A stretch of DNA of 64,000 nucleotides from JAWLHU01 sp049324875. GTDB lineage: Bacteria; Bacillota; Sulfobacillia; Symbiobacteriales; Symbiobacteriaceae. Where the stretch lies: assembly GCA_049324875.1 (NCBI GenBank), contig JBMONC010000066.1, positions 6,656-70,655 on the forward strand, written 5' to 3'. Under the pieces are notes generated by a model. The model saw only the letters and a list, made by a program, of their open reading frames with translations, did no database searches and was not told the origin of the DNA. Positions 49,772 through 58,543 of the stretch are shown here, in pieces. A program made the position numbers and the translations under genes. The number at the start of each line of letters is the position of its first letter. The stretch's first letter is position 1.

Positions 49772-50956
49772 TCATAGCCGATCGCGCCGACCGGGTCGAA
49801 TCGGGTGGTCCTGACAGAGGCTGGCAGATCCCTGGCGGCCGTCGGGGAGGAAGGTGTGGAACCACCGGTCGCTGAAGGAGGCGGCCAGGTCGCTGTCCCG
49901 GAGGGTCAGGTTCACCTCGTGGCGGGCGCCGGGGGCGCAGGGGACCGGGCCGAAGCCGCCGTCGGCGAAGGCGGTGGCGATGTCGCCGGGGTAGCGCATC
50001 CGGCGGCGGCAGTACGCGGCCAGGATATAGAGCTCCCCGTCGGTGGCGGGGATGGTCAGGCTGTAGGGGCCGGGGGCGGGCAGGGCGGTCCAGGCGCGGG
50101 GGTAGGTGGTGGGGACCGGCTGGGGGAAGGCGCCGATGTAGATGATCGCCCCCTCCTGCCGCCCCTCGTAGCTCACCCGGCCCGTCACCCGGGTCTGGCG
50201 CTGCTCTGCCAGGTGGGGGAGCTGGGCGGCCAGCGCCGGCCAGCGGGCGGCGGGGGCCTGGATCCGGCGGGCCAGCCGGCGGAAGTCGCCGGGGGAGAGG
50301 CCCAGGTACCGGTGGAAGAGGCGGGTCAGCTGGGCCGGGGAGTAGCCGCTCTCCAGGGCCACCTCCAGCACATCCAGCTCCGTGGTGATCAGCAGCCCCT
50401 TGGCCCGCTCCAGCAGGCAGCGGGTCCGGAACTCCTGGAGGCTGAGGCCGGTGGCCCGCTTGAAGAGGGAGGCCAGGAAGGAGCGGGTCAGGTGGACCTC
50501 CCGCAGCAGCCCCTCCAGCCAGTCCGCCTCCCCGCCGGAGGCGGCAAGGTAGCGGAGGGCCCGTCCCACCACCTGCCGGTGGTGCTCGGGCAGGCCCGGC
50601 TGCAGCGGGGCGGGAAGGTAGGTCAGGTCCCGCCAGGCCGGGTGGATGTGGACCCGCAGGGCGGGGGTCTGCTGAGCCGGGTCAAACGGCTGGCCGTAGC
50701 CGTACGGGCCCCCGTAGCTCCCCATGGCGGTGGGGGAAGGGAAGGTGGGGGTGCCGGGGATCCAGTCCTCGCAGTGGATGGCGTGCAGGTACCAGGAGCC
50801 GCCCTCCGGCAGCCCCTCCAGGGCGAAGTGGCCGGCCCCGCCCAGCGAGGTCCAGGCCGCCGGCTCAGAGTGGATCCGGGGCTCGGAAAAGAGGCCGATG
50901 AAGACCGTGCCTGTCGGGGGCAGATCGCCCTCGATCTGACCGCTGAGTCGCGCCAT
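49772..50956 (-). CDS. AraC-family regulator with flanking duplicated beta-sandwich-like domains
   Basis: 394 aa. A central AraC DNA-binding module (about 124-232) contains two helix-turn-helix units: TRSFLASLFKRATGLSLQEF and DVLEVALESGYSPAQLTRLF, ending LGLSPGDFRRL. Instead of the usual cupin, the chain has an N-terminal domain (about 1-105) with GTVFIGLFSEP and a C-terminal domain (about 255-372) with GAIIYIGAFPQP; the two look like copies of one beta-sandwich domain of the carboxypeptidase-regulatory type (both have FIGLF/YIGAF, then AWTSL/AWTAL, then YLHAIHC/YILAAYC). I have not met this arrangement. ATG with GGAGG 9 bases upstream. Confidence 0.75.
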   Translation of the reverse strand: MARLSGQIEGDLPPTGTVFIGLFSEPRIHSEPAAWTSLGGAGHFALEGLPEGGSWYLHAIHCEDWIPGTPTFPSPTAMGSYGGPYGYGQPFDPAQQTPALRVHIHPAWRDLTYLPAPLQPGLPEHHRQVVGRALRYLAASGGEADWLEGLLREVHLTRSFLASLFKRATGLSLQEFRTRCLLERAKGLLITTELDVLEVALESGYSPAQLTRLFHRYLGLSPGDFRRLARRIQAPAARWPALAAQLPHLAEQRQTRVTGRVSYEGRQEGAIIYIGAFPQPVPTTYPRAWTALPAPGPYSLTIPATDGELYILAAYCRRRMRYPGDIATAFADGGFGPVPCAPGARHEVNLTLRDSDLAASFSDRWFHTFLPDGRQGSASLCQDHPIRPGRRDRL

Positions 50957-51036
50957 CGCCGACAACCTCCGTCAGAGTCTACGGAAGAGTTCTCCACCTC
51001 GAACCTCCCTTCCCTTCTTGGTGAGGGCGCGGGAAA

Positions 51037-51057
51037 GGCCGGCCCCCTGGGCCGGCC
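51037..51057 (-). terminator. Terminator of the small gene at 51076
   Basis: A perfect 9-bp stem (GGCCGGCCC / GGGCCGGCC) followed on the minus strand by TTTCCC, 19 bases beyond the stop codon. Confidence 0.7.
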
Positions 51058-51075
51058 CCGTGGAGATGATGGCCG

Positions 51076-51264
51076 CTACCGGCTCTCGCCGGGATGCTCC
51101 GGGTCGGTGGTCTTCTCCCAGACCGTCGACTTGCCCGTGGAGGGGCACTCCCGGAAGACGTCGCCCCGCACGTAGCTCCACTTGGTCTGGTTCTCGCACT
51201 GGTAGGTGCCGGCCTCCTCGACCTTCTGGCCGGTGTGGCCCCGCCGCCGGTGGTCCTGGCTCAT
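51076..51264 (-). CDS. Small YjzC/zinc-ribbon-like protein with degenerate cysteines
   Basis: 62 aa. TGQKVEEAGTYQCENQTKWS followed by RGDVFRECPSTGKSTVWEK recalls small Gram-positive zinc-ribbon proteins that begin GQKAPxSGxYxC, but each CxxC pair keeps only one Cys (C-E-N-Q and C-P-S-T), so zinc binding is doubtful. ATG before SQDHRR with GGAGG 8 bases upstream. Function unknown. Followed by its own terminator. Confidence 0.6.
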   Translation of the reverse strand: MSQDHRRRGHTGQKVEEAGTYQCENQTKWSYVRGDVFRECPSTGKSTVWEKTTDPEHPGESR

Positions 51265-51300
51265 CGCAATCACCTCCGGCGTTAGTCTGCCCCGCCGGAC

Positions 51301-52338
51301 TCAGTCTGCCGCGGCCTCGTCCTGCCCCTCGGCAGCGAGGCCCCGTGCCACCAGGGCGGCCAGGTCCACCACCCGGCAGGAGTAGCCCCACTCGTTATCG
51401 TACCAGGCGATCACCTTGACCATGTTATCCGGCCCCACCATGGTGGAGGCGGCGTCGATGATGGCGGAGCGCTCGTCGCCGGTGAAGTCGGCGGAGACCA
51501 GCTCCTCCTCGCAGTAGCCGAGGATGCCCTGGAGCTTGCCCTCGGCCGCCTCCCGCAGGGCGGCGTTCACCTCGTCCCGGGTGACCGGGCGGGAGAGGCG
51601 GGCCACCAGGTCGACCACCGAGACATCGGGGGTCGGGACCCGCAGGGCGAAGCCGTTCAGCTTCCCCTTCAGCTCGGGCAGCACCTGGGCCACCGCCCGG
51701 GCGGCGCCGGTGGTGGTGGGGATGATGGAGGCGGTGGCCGACCGGGCCCGGCGCAGGTCCTTGTGCGGGTTGTCCAGCATGTTCTGGTCGTTGGTGTAGG
51801 CGTGGACGGTGGTCATCAGCCCGGACTCGATGCCGAAGGTCTCGTGCAGCACCTTGGCGAAGGGGGCCAGGCAGTTGGTGGTGCAGGAGGCGGCGGCGAT
51901 CACCTCATGCCGGGCCGGGTCGTACTGGTCGTCGTTCACCCCGATGACGATGGTGACGTCCGCGTCCTTGGTGGCGGTGGTGATGATCACCTTGCGGGCG
52001 CCGGCGGCGATGTGCTGGGCCGCCTTCTCCCGCTCCTTGTACTTCCCGGTCGCCTCGACCACGATATCGACGCCCAGCTCCCGCCACGGGAGTTTGGCGG
52101 CCTCCCGCTGGGCCACCAGCTGAATCCGGTGGCCGTCGATGACGAGGGCGTCCTCCTCGGCCCTCACCTCGCCGGGGTACCTGCCATGGACGGTGTCATA
52201 CTTGAGCAGGTGGGCCAGGGTCTTCGCATCATAGGATGCATTGATGGCGACAAGGTTCAGATGCGGATTGGAGAGAGCACGGCGGCACACCATGCGGCCG
52301 ATGCGGCCGAAGCCGTTGATCGCCACGTTCGCCTTCAC
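51301..52338 (-). CDS. gapB: Glyceraldehyde-3-phosphate dehydrogenase, GapB type
   Basis: 345 aa. NAVAINGFGRIGRMV-like N-terminus (ANVAINGFGRIGRMV), catalytic Cys in ASCTTNCLAPFAKVL near residue 154, and WYDNEWGYSCRVVDL at the end. After the Rossmann strand the sequence is AINASYDAKTLAHLLKYDTV, as in Bacillus GapB (gluconeogenic, NADP-preferring), where glycolytic GapA has Asn-Asp. So the predicted main direction is 1,3-bisphosphoglycerate to glyceraldehyde 3-phosphate. GTG start before KANVAIN, 11 bases after GGGAGG; the open frame upstream of it is not needed. A promoter probably lies in the AT-rich stretch at 52390-52430. Confidence 0.92.
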   Translation of the reverse strand: MKANVAINGFGRIGRMVCRRALSNPHLNLVAINASYDAKTLAHLLKYDTVHGRYPGEVRAEEDALVIDGHRIQLVAQREAAKLPWRELGVDIVVEATGKYKEREKAAQHIAAGARKVIITTATKDADVTIVIGVNDDQYDPARHEVIAAASCTTNCLAPFAKVLHETFGIESGLMTTVHAYTNDQNMLDNPHKDLRRARSATASIIPTTTGAARAVAQVLPELKGKLNGFALRVPTPDVSVVDLVARLSRPVTRDEVNAALREAAEGKLQGILGYCEEELVSADFTGDERSAIIDAASTMVGPDNMVKVIAWYDNEWGYSCRVVDLAALVARGLAAEGQDEAAAD

Positions 52339-52557
52339 GTCTCGATTGACCTCCCGCTCCACCGGGCCGGAGGGCGGCCCGGCGTGCAATAAGATTGACT
52401 AATACCAACATAACATGGGCTTTCCGATTGCGCCAATCGATTCGGATGATGCCCTGAATCGAATTCCTCTATCGAACGAAGGGCCACAGGGAAGGCTGCG
52501 GTCAAGGCAGGAATTTGCCGAGCATCTGGACAATTTCAACGATAGGAGGTGAGCGGG

Positions 52558-53352
52558 ATGGCCGAACTCCAGATCTCCCTTCTGGGCAGTTTTCAGGTCA
52601 GCTGGGATTTCCGCCACGTGCCGGCTTCCGCCTGGGGCGATCCTAAGGCGCCCCGCCTCCTCAAGCTGGTGCTGCTCCGCCGGCCCGACCCGGTGGCGCA
52701 GCAGGAGGCGGTCAGCCTGCTGGGGGTCAGGGAGCTCTCCCCCCTGGTGGCCGCCGTCAACCGGGTGATCCAGCCGGCGGCTGCCCTGCGGCTGCTGCCG
52801 GGAGGGGCGGTGGCCTTCGAGCCCTCGGCCCAGTGCTGGATCGACCTGGACGCCATGCTCCACCACTACCAGACCGGGGTGAGCGCCGCCCTGCGGGGGG
52901 AGATGCTGGCCGCCGTGCTCGCCTTCCAGGAGGCGGACGGCCTCTACCTGGGGGATCTGCTGGAGGAACTGCAGGAGCCCTGGGTGATCGAGCCCCGCCG
53001 CAAGCTGCAGGCGATCTACATCGAGATCCTCGACCGGCTGGCAGAGGGGCATGCGGTGCTCGCCCGGTACCAGGATGCGGTCGGCTTCTGCCACAAGGCG
53101 CTGGCCCACGACCCGCTCCGGGAGATCACCTATCAGCGGATGATGGTCTACTATTATTACCTCGGGGATATGGGCGGCGCCCGGGAGGCCTACCAGGCCT
53201 GCCGGCAGGCGCTGGCCGACAGCGGCCGGAGCCTGAGCGCCGAGACCGTCGCCCTCTGGGAGCGGCTCAACCGGAAGGATGTGGAGGGCGGATCCCCGGT
53301 CTCGCTGGCGGCCCCCGGACGGGAACCGCCGGAGCCGGAGGATCGCAGCTGA
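52558..53352 (+). CDS. SARP-like protein with BTAD domain
   Basis: 264 aa. The N-terminal 100 residues (LQISLLGSFQVSW...LKLVLLRRPDPVAQQEAVSL) look like a shortened winged-helix of the OmpR type found in SARP activators, and the remainder (about 110-250) is a bacterial transcriptional activator domain with TPR-like helices: FCHKALAHDPLREITYQRMM then GARREAYQ-like repeats (GGAREAYQACRQALAD). The family activates specialised metabolism or stress genes. ATG with AGGAGG upstream. It is divergent from gapB, sharing a 219-bp intergenic region, and lies upstream of the keto acid dehydrogenase operon, but the target is unknown. Confidence 0.78.
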   Translation: MAELQISLLGSFQVSWDFRHVPASAWGDPKAPRLLKLVLLRRPDPVAQQEAVSLLGVRELSPLVAAVNRVIQPAAALRLLPGGAVAFEPSAQCWIDLDAMLHHYQTGVSAALRGEMLAAVLAFQEADGLYLGDLLEELQEPWVIEPRRKLQAIYIEILDRLAEGHAVLARYQDAVGFCHKALAHDPLREITYQRMMVYYYYLGDMGGAREAYQACRQALADSGRSLSAETVALWERLNRKDVEGGSPVSLAAPGREPPEPEDRS

Positions 53353-53467
53353 CACTCTGCAGGTTTATTCCTGCAATAATGTGCAGAGGTATGCATGAGA
53401 TTGCAAGGTAGGTCGCGCTGGATCCCGTCCCCGGAGACGGGCAGCACGGCCTCCTTGCGCCTAGTGG

Positions 53468-53482
53468 GCGCCCGTCGGGCGC
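53468..53482 (+). terminator. Short terminator hairpin downstream of the SARP-like gene
   Basis: GCGCCC-GTC-GGGCGC followed by TCCGGGCTTCTGTTT, directly upstream of the sigma-54-type promoter. Another GC-rich hairpin lies at about 53425-53442. Confidence 0.5.
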
Positions 53483-53496
53483 TCCGGGCTTCTGTT

Positions 53497-53512
53497 TGGC
53501 ACAAAAGTTGCA
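53497..53512 (+). promoter_or_regulatory. Sigma-54 (SigL/RpoN)-type promoter of the branched-chain keto acid dehydrogenase operon
   Basis: TGGCAC-AAAAG-TTGCA matches the -24/-12 consensus TGGCAC-N5-TTGCW exactly, with GG (53498-53499) and GC (53510-53511) at the correct separation. The start of transcription would be about 53523, giving a leader of about 77 bases before the dihydrolipoamide dehydrogenase start. In Bacillus the bkd operon is under SigL with the activator BkdR; no such activator gene lies in this window. Confidence 0.75.
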
Positions 53513-53599
53513 TACCCTAGTAGATATTAAGGAGGTCCTCGGCATTCCGGTGGGGGCGCAGCTTGTCACTACTTCGATGAAAGGGAGTCTGCTCACACC

Positions 53600-55015
53600 A
53601 TGTCCAACAACTTCGATGTCGTCGTGCTCGGAGGCGGTACCGGCGGATACGTGGCGGCCATTCGAGGGGCCCAGCTCGGTCTGAAGGTGGCACTGGTCGA
53701 GAAGGATAAGGTCGGCGGCACCTGCCTGCACCGGGGCTGCATTCCGACCAAGGCCTACCTCCGCAGCGCCGAGCTGCTCCACACCTTCCACCAATCCAAG
53801 GAGTACGGGATCAAGAGCCAGGGGGTGGAACTGGACTTCGGCGGCGTCTTCGCCCGCAAGGAGAAGATCGTCAGCAACCTGCACAAGGGGGTGCAGGGGC
53901 TGCTGAAGAAGAGCGGGGTGACCCTCTTCCAGGGGACCGGCGCCCTGGTGCCCCCCTCGATCTTCTCGCCCAACGGCCTGGTCTCGGTGATGGTGGAGGG
54001 GCAGCAGGAGCTGCTGGAGTTCAATAAGGTGATCATCGCCACCGGCTCCCGCCCCAAGACCATGGGGATCCCGGTGGACGGCCATTACGTGATGACCTCG
54101 GACGAGGCGCTGGCCCGGGAGAGCCTGCCCAAGTCGGTGATCATCATCGGCGGCGGCGTCATCGGGATGGAGTACGCCAGCCTCTACAACGACTTCGGCG
54201 TCCAGGTGACCGTGCTGGAGTTCCTGCCCCGGATCATCCCCACCGAGGATGAGGAGATCTCGGCGGAGCTGCACAAGCTGATGAGCCGCCGCAAGGTCCA
54301 GATCCAGACCGGGGCGGCGGTGATCCCCGAGTCGGTCAAGGTGGAGGGCGATCAGGTCTCCCTGCAGGCGAAGATCGGCGAGGAGGTCCGCACCTTCACC
54401 GCCGAGGCGGTGCTGATCTCGGTGGGCCGGGAGCCGGTCACCCGGGGCTTCGGCCTGGAGAACCGGGAGAAGCTGACCTACGGCAAGGGCGGCTTCATCG
54501 AGGTGGACGGCTTCGGTCAGACCGGCGACCCCGGGCTGTACGCCATCGGCGATGTGGTGGGCGGCGGGCTGGCCCATGTGGCCTCGCACCAGGGGATCAT
54601 CGCCATGGAGCACATCAAGGGGATCGAGACCCACCCCTTTGAGATGCACAAGGTCTCCCGCTGCATCTACACCCGGCCCGAGGTGGCCAGCGTCGGCTAC
54701 ACCGAGGCGCAGGCCCGGGAGCTGGGCTACGAGGTGAAGGTCGGCAAGTTCCCCTGGCGGGGGATCGGCAAGGCGCTGGTCCACGGCTCCATCGACGGCT
54801 TCGCCAAGCTGGTGGTCGACGCCAGGACGGGCGATCTGCTGGGGGCGCACCTGATCGGTCCGGAGGTGACCAACCTGATTTCGGAGGCCGGCCTGGCGAT
54901 GGTGCTGAACGCATCGGCCTGGGAGATCGGCCAGACGATCCACCCGCACCCGACCCTCTCCGAGATCCTGGGCGAGGCGGCCCTGGCGGTGGAGGGGCGA
55001 GCGATTCACTTCTAA
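53600..55015 (+). CDS. lpdA: Dihydrolipoamide dehydrogenase (E3)
   Basis: 471 aa. FAD motif VVLGGGTGGYVAAI at residues 8-21, redox disulfide GGTCLHRGCIPTK (Cys42 and Cys47), NAD motif VIIIGGGVIGMEYAS near residue 180, and the C-terminal catalytic HPHPTLSE. It reoxidises the dihydrolipoyl group of the E2 subunit, passing electrons to NAD. First gene of an operon with E1 alpha, E1 beta and E2 of the keto acid dehydrogenase. The leader carries AAAGGGAG 12 bases before ATG, a rather distant site. Confidence 0.95.
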   Translation: MSNNFDVVVLGGGTGGYVAAIRGAQLGLKVALVEKDKVGGTCLHRGCIPTKAYLRSAELLHTFHQSKEYGIKSQGVELDFGGVFARKEKIVSNLHKGVQGLLKKSGVTLFQGTGALVPPSIFSPNGLVSVMVEGQQELLEFNKVIIATGSRPKTMGIPVDGHYVMTSDEALARESLPKSVIIIGGGVIGMEYASLYNDFGVQVTVLEFLPRIIPTEDEEISAELHKLMSRRKVQIQTGAAVIPESVKVEGDQVSLQAKIGEEVRTFTAEAVLISVGREPVTRGFGLENREKLTYGKGGFIEVDGFGQTGDPGLYAIGDVVGGGLAHVASHQGIIAMEHIKGIETHPFEMHKVSRCIYTRPEVASVGYTEAQARELGYEVKVGKFPWRGIGKALVHGSIDGFAKLVVDARTGDLLGAHLIGPEVTNLISEAGLAMVLNASAWEIGQTIHPHPTLSEILGEAALAVEGRAIHF

Positions 55016-55082
55016 GGACTCCGTGGGGGGGCGCCCGGGCTCGCGCCGGGCGCGCGGATATGCAAGAGGGAGGGGTATTCTG

Positions 55083-56084
55083 GTGGTAGCGACAAAGGCT
55101 CGGCACGAGGTGCTGGGGCTGACCCGTGAGCAGCTCCTGGAGATGTACTACTACATGCTCCTGACCCGCCGGATCGACGAGCGGATGTGGCTCCTGCAGC
55201 GTGGCGGCAAGATCCCGTTCGTCATCTCGCCGCAGGGGGCGGAGGCGGCCCAGGTGGGAGCGGCCTACGCCTTCCGGCGGAAGCACGACTGGTTTGCACC
55301 GTACTACCGTGACCTTGGCATCAACCTGGTGGCGGGGGTGACGCCCCGGGAGATCATGCTGGGCGCCTTCGCCCGCGGCAGCGACCCGGCCTCGGGCGGC
55401 AAGCAGATGCCCTCGCACTGGGGGAACCGGCCGCTCAACGTGCTCTCCGGCTCCAGCCCGGTCACCACCCAGCTGCTCCACGCCGTGGGCATCGCCCAGG
55501 CCTCCCGCATGCGGGGCGATGATGTGGTGGTCTACACCTGCTGCGGCGAGGGCTCCTCCAACCAGGGTGACTTCCACGAGGCGCTCAACTGGGCGGGGGT
55601 TCACAAGCTGCCGGTGATCTTTATGGTCCAGAACAACGAGTACGCCATCTCCGTCCCGCTGGAGAAGCAGGTGGCGGGCGGCTCGGTGGCGGCGCGCGGC
55701 CCGGGCTACGGCATGCCGGGCATCGAGGTGGACGGCACCGACCTGCTGGCGGTCTACGAGGCCTTCCGGGCGGCCCACGAGCGGGCCCGCAGCGGCGAGG
55801 GGCCCTCGCTGATCGAGGCGAAGTGCATCCGGATCACCTCCCACTCCTCGGACGACGATCAGCGGCGCTACCGGGATCCGGCGGAGATCGAGGCGCTGAA
55901 GGCGAAGGACCCGATCGTGAAGACCCGGAACTACCTCCGTGAGCACGGCCTCCTGGACGAGGCCGCCGAGGCGGCGCTGGAGCAGCGGGTGATGGCCGAG
56001 GTGGACGACGCCACCGAATGGGCCGAGGCCCAGCCCTACGCGGCCCCCGAAGAGGCACTTCGCCACGTCTACAAGGAGGACTGA
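55083..56084 (+). CDS. bkdAA: Branched-chain 2-oxoacid dehydrogenase E1 alpha subunit
   Basis: 333 aa. RRIDERMWLLQRGGKIPFVI and the thiamine diphosphate motif running from GEGSSNQGDFHEALNWA to QNN are those of bacterial branched-chain keto acid or acetoin-type E1 alpha. The DDDQRRYRDP loop following ITSHSSD is typical of BCKDH. With E1 beta it decarboxylates the 2-keto acids from valine, leucine and isoleucine and transfers the acyl to lipoyl-E2. GTG start with GGGAGGGG 8 bases upstream; the longer open frame upstream has a poor Arg/Gly leader. Confidence 0.93.
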   Translation: MVATKARHEVLGLTREQLLEMYYYMLLTRRIDERMWLLQRGGKIPFVISPQGAEAAQVGAAYAFRRKHDWFAPYYRDLGINLVAGVTPREIMLGAFARGSDPASGGKQMPSHWGNRPLNVLSGSSPVTTQLLHAVGIAQASRMRGDDVVVYTCCGEGSSNQGDFHEALNWAGVHKLPVIFMVQNNEYAISVPLEKQVAGGSVAARGPGYGMPGIEVDGTDLLAVYEAFRAAHERARSGEGPSLIEAKCIRITSHSSDDDQRRYRDPAEIEALKAKDPIVKTRNYLREHGLLDEAAEAALEQRVMAEVDDATEWAEAQPYAAPEEALRHVYKED

Positions 56085-56088
56085 TCTC

Positions 56089-57072
56089 ATGGCGGTGATG
56101 AACCTGGTGGAGGCCGTCCGGGAGACCCTCCGGGCGGAGATGCGGCGCGATCGTGATGTCTGGGTGGTGGGGGAGGACGTCGGCAAGAAGGGCGGCGTCT
56201 TCGGGGCCACCCTGGGCCTCTTTGATGAGTTTGGCGGCGACCGGGTGCAGGATTCGCCCCTGACCGAGTCGGCGATCGTCGGCGTGGGGATCGGGGCGGC
56301 GCTCTACGGCACCAAGCCGGTCTGCGAGATCCAGTTCGCCGACTTCATCTTCCCGGCGATGAACCAGATCATCTCGGAGGCGGCCAAGATGCGCTACCGG
56401 TCCAACGGCGCCTGGTCGGTGCCGATGGTGATCCGGGCGCCCTTCGGCGGCGGGGTGCATGGCGGCCTCTACCACTCCCAGTCGGTGGAGCAGTACTTCA
56501 CCAACACGGCGGGGCTGAAGGTGGTGGTGCCGTCGACGCCCTACGACGCCAAGGGGCTGCTGACGGCGGCGATCCGGGATCCGGACCCGGTCCTCTTCTT
56601 CGAGCACAAGGGGCTCTACCGGGCCATCAAGGGCGAGGTGCCCGAGGGCGATTACGTCATCCCCATCGGCAAGGCCGATGTGAAGCGGGACGGCTCCGAC
56701 ATCACCGTGATCACCTACGGCAAGACGGTCCACTTCTGCCTGGAGGCGGCGGCCCAGCTCTCCAAGGAGGGCTACGAGGCGCTGGTCCTGGACCTGCGCA
56801 CCCTGCTGCCGCTGGACCGGGAGGCGATCGTGACGGCGGCCCGCAAGACCGGCAAGGTGCTGATCGTCCACGAGGCGGGCAAGACCCACGGGGTGGGGGC
56901 GGAGGTCTCGGCGCTGATCGCCGAGGAGTGCCTCTTCGACCTGGATGCGCCGGTGCAGCGGCTCTGCGGCCCCGACGTGCCGGCGATGCCGTACGCCGGG
57001 CCGATGGAGAAGTTCTACATGCTGAGCACCGAGAAGTGCCTGGAGGCCATGCGGAAGCTGGCGCAATTCTGA
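56089..57072 (+). CDS. bkdAB: Branched-chain 2-oxoacid dehydrogenase E1 beta subunit
   Basis: 327 aa. VGEDVGKKGGVFGATLGL, EIQFADFIFPAMNQI and RAPFGGGVHGGLYHSQSVEQ are conserved E1 beta segments, the last including the substrate-pocket His. It pairs with E1 alpha to form the thiamine-diphosphate site. It starts 4 bases after the alpha gene with AAGGAGG upstream. A 121-bp spacer, holding a possible ATGACAG/CTGTCAT dyad, separates it from E2. Confidence 0.94.
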   Translation: MAVMNLVEAVRETLRAEMRRDRDVWVVGEDVGKKGGVFGATLGLFDEFGGDRVQDSPLTESAIVGVGIGAALYGTKPVCEIQFADFIFPAMNQIISEAAKMRYRSNGAWSVPMVIRAPFGGGVHGGLYHSQSVEQYFTNTAGLKVVVPSTPYDAKGLLTAAIRDPDPVLFFEHKGLYRAIKGEVPEGDYVIPIGKADVKRDGSDITVITYGKTVHFCLEAAAQLSKEGYEALVLDLRTLLPLDREAIVTAARKTGKVLIVHEAGKTHGVGAEVSALIAEECLFDLDAPVQRLCGPDVPAMPYAGPMEKFYMLSTEKCLEAMRKLAQF

Positions 57073-57193
57073 CCGCTCTCCGGAGGATGACAGAGGCGGT
57101 CGAAGCACCCCCGAAGGCGGCTATGCTGTCATGCCGCCACTGCCGCCTCAGCATCCGGAACTAGACAGAGGAGGCCGCCACAAGGAGATAAAG

Positions 57194-58387
57194 ATGCCGC
57201 AGCTCGGTGAGTCGGTCACCGAGGGCACCATCGGCAAGTGGCTTGTCAAGCCCGGCGATGCGGTGAAGAAGTACCAGCCGATCGCCGAGGTGATCACGGA
57301 TAAGGTGAATGCAGAGATCCCCGCCCCGGCGGACGGGAGGATCACCAGCCTGGAGATCCAGGAGGGGGTGACCGTCTCGGTGGGCACCCTGATCGCCACC
57401 ATGCAGGCGGCGGGGGAGGAGGCCCCGGCCCCGGTCACCGTTGAGACCGGCGGGGGCGCCCCGGCGGGGGCGACCGCCAACGCACCGGCCCAGACCGCCG
57501 CGCAGGCGGCGGCCCGCCCGGCGACCGCCGTGGCGGAGAGGCCGGCCAACGGCGGCGCCCGCTACAGCCCGGCGGTGATGAAGCTGGCCCAGGAGCACGG
57601 CCTCGATCTGAGCCTGATCACGGGGACCGGTCTGGGAGGCCGGATCACCCGCAAGGATGTGGAGGCGGTGATCGCCGCCGGCGGCGCCGCTGCCCAGGCG
57701 AAGCCCGCTGCGGCACAGACGGCGGTGGAGCCGGCCCCGGCGCCGGCGCCCGCCGCACCGGCGGCCCGGATCGCCCCGGCCCCGGCCCCGGCGCCGCAGC
57801 CCCTGGCGGCCGACCAGGTGATCCCGGTGGACGCCGTCCGGCGCCGGATCGCCGAGAAGATGGTCCAGTCGAAGCACGAGGCGCCCCACGCCTGGACGAT
57901 GATGCAGGTGGACGTCACCGGCCTGGTCCGGCTGAAGGAGCGCTCCGGCGAGGAGTTCAAGCGCCGGGAGGGGATCAGCCTCTCTTACGTCCCCTTCTTC
58001 ATCAAGGCGGTGGTGGAGTCGCTCAAGGAGTTCCCGATCATCAACTCCCAGTGGGCCGGAGACTCGATCATCATCCGAAAGGATATCAACATCTCCATCG
58101 CCGTGGCCACCGATACCGCCCTGGCGGTGCCGGTGATCAAGAACGCCGACCGGCTCTCCATCGCCGGGCTGAACCACGCGGTGGCCGACCTGGCCGCCCG
58201 GGCCCGGGCGGGGAAGCTGACGCTGGAGGACATCTCCGGCGGCACCTTCACGGTCAACAACACCGGCTACTTCGGCTCCTTCATGTCCGCCCCGATCATC
58301 AACCACCCGCAGGCGGCGATCCTCTCCTTCGAGGCGATCACCAAGACCCCGGTGGTGCTGGAGAACGACGCCATCGCCATCCGGTCG
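57194..58387 (+). CDS. bkdB: Dihydrolipoamide acyltransferase (E2), 3' end lost in gap
   Basis: 398 residues are visible. Lipoyl domain 1-80 with lipoyl Lys37 in ITDKVNAEI, an Ala/Pro-rich linker, a peripheral-subunit-binding domain (about 120-160, RYSPAVMKLAQEHGL), a second Ala/Pro linker, and the catalytic acyltransferase domain from about 209. The terminal HRxxDG active-site motif is not seen and should lie in the gap. I start at ATG before PQLGESVTEG because AAGGAG is 6 bases upstream; relatives usually have a few residues more. The 56 bases after the gap (58488-58543) could hold its C-terminal codons but the frame is unknown. Confidence 0.92.
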
Positions 58388-58487
58388 NNNNNNNNNNNNN
58401 NNNNNNNNNNNNNNNNNNNNNNNNNNNNNNNNNNNNNNNNNNNNNNNNNNNNNNNNNNNNNNNNNNNNNNNNNNNNNNNNNNNNNNN
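58388..58487. other. Assembly gap (100 N)
   Basis: Exactly 100 N, flanks not matching each other. It removes the active-site end of E2. Confidence 0.99.
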
Positions 58488-58543
58488 GGGCTCCTGCCGA
58501 AAGGAGTAACGGGGAACTCCATTCGTAGGGGGAGCTAAGATCG

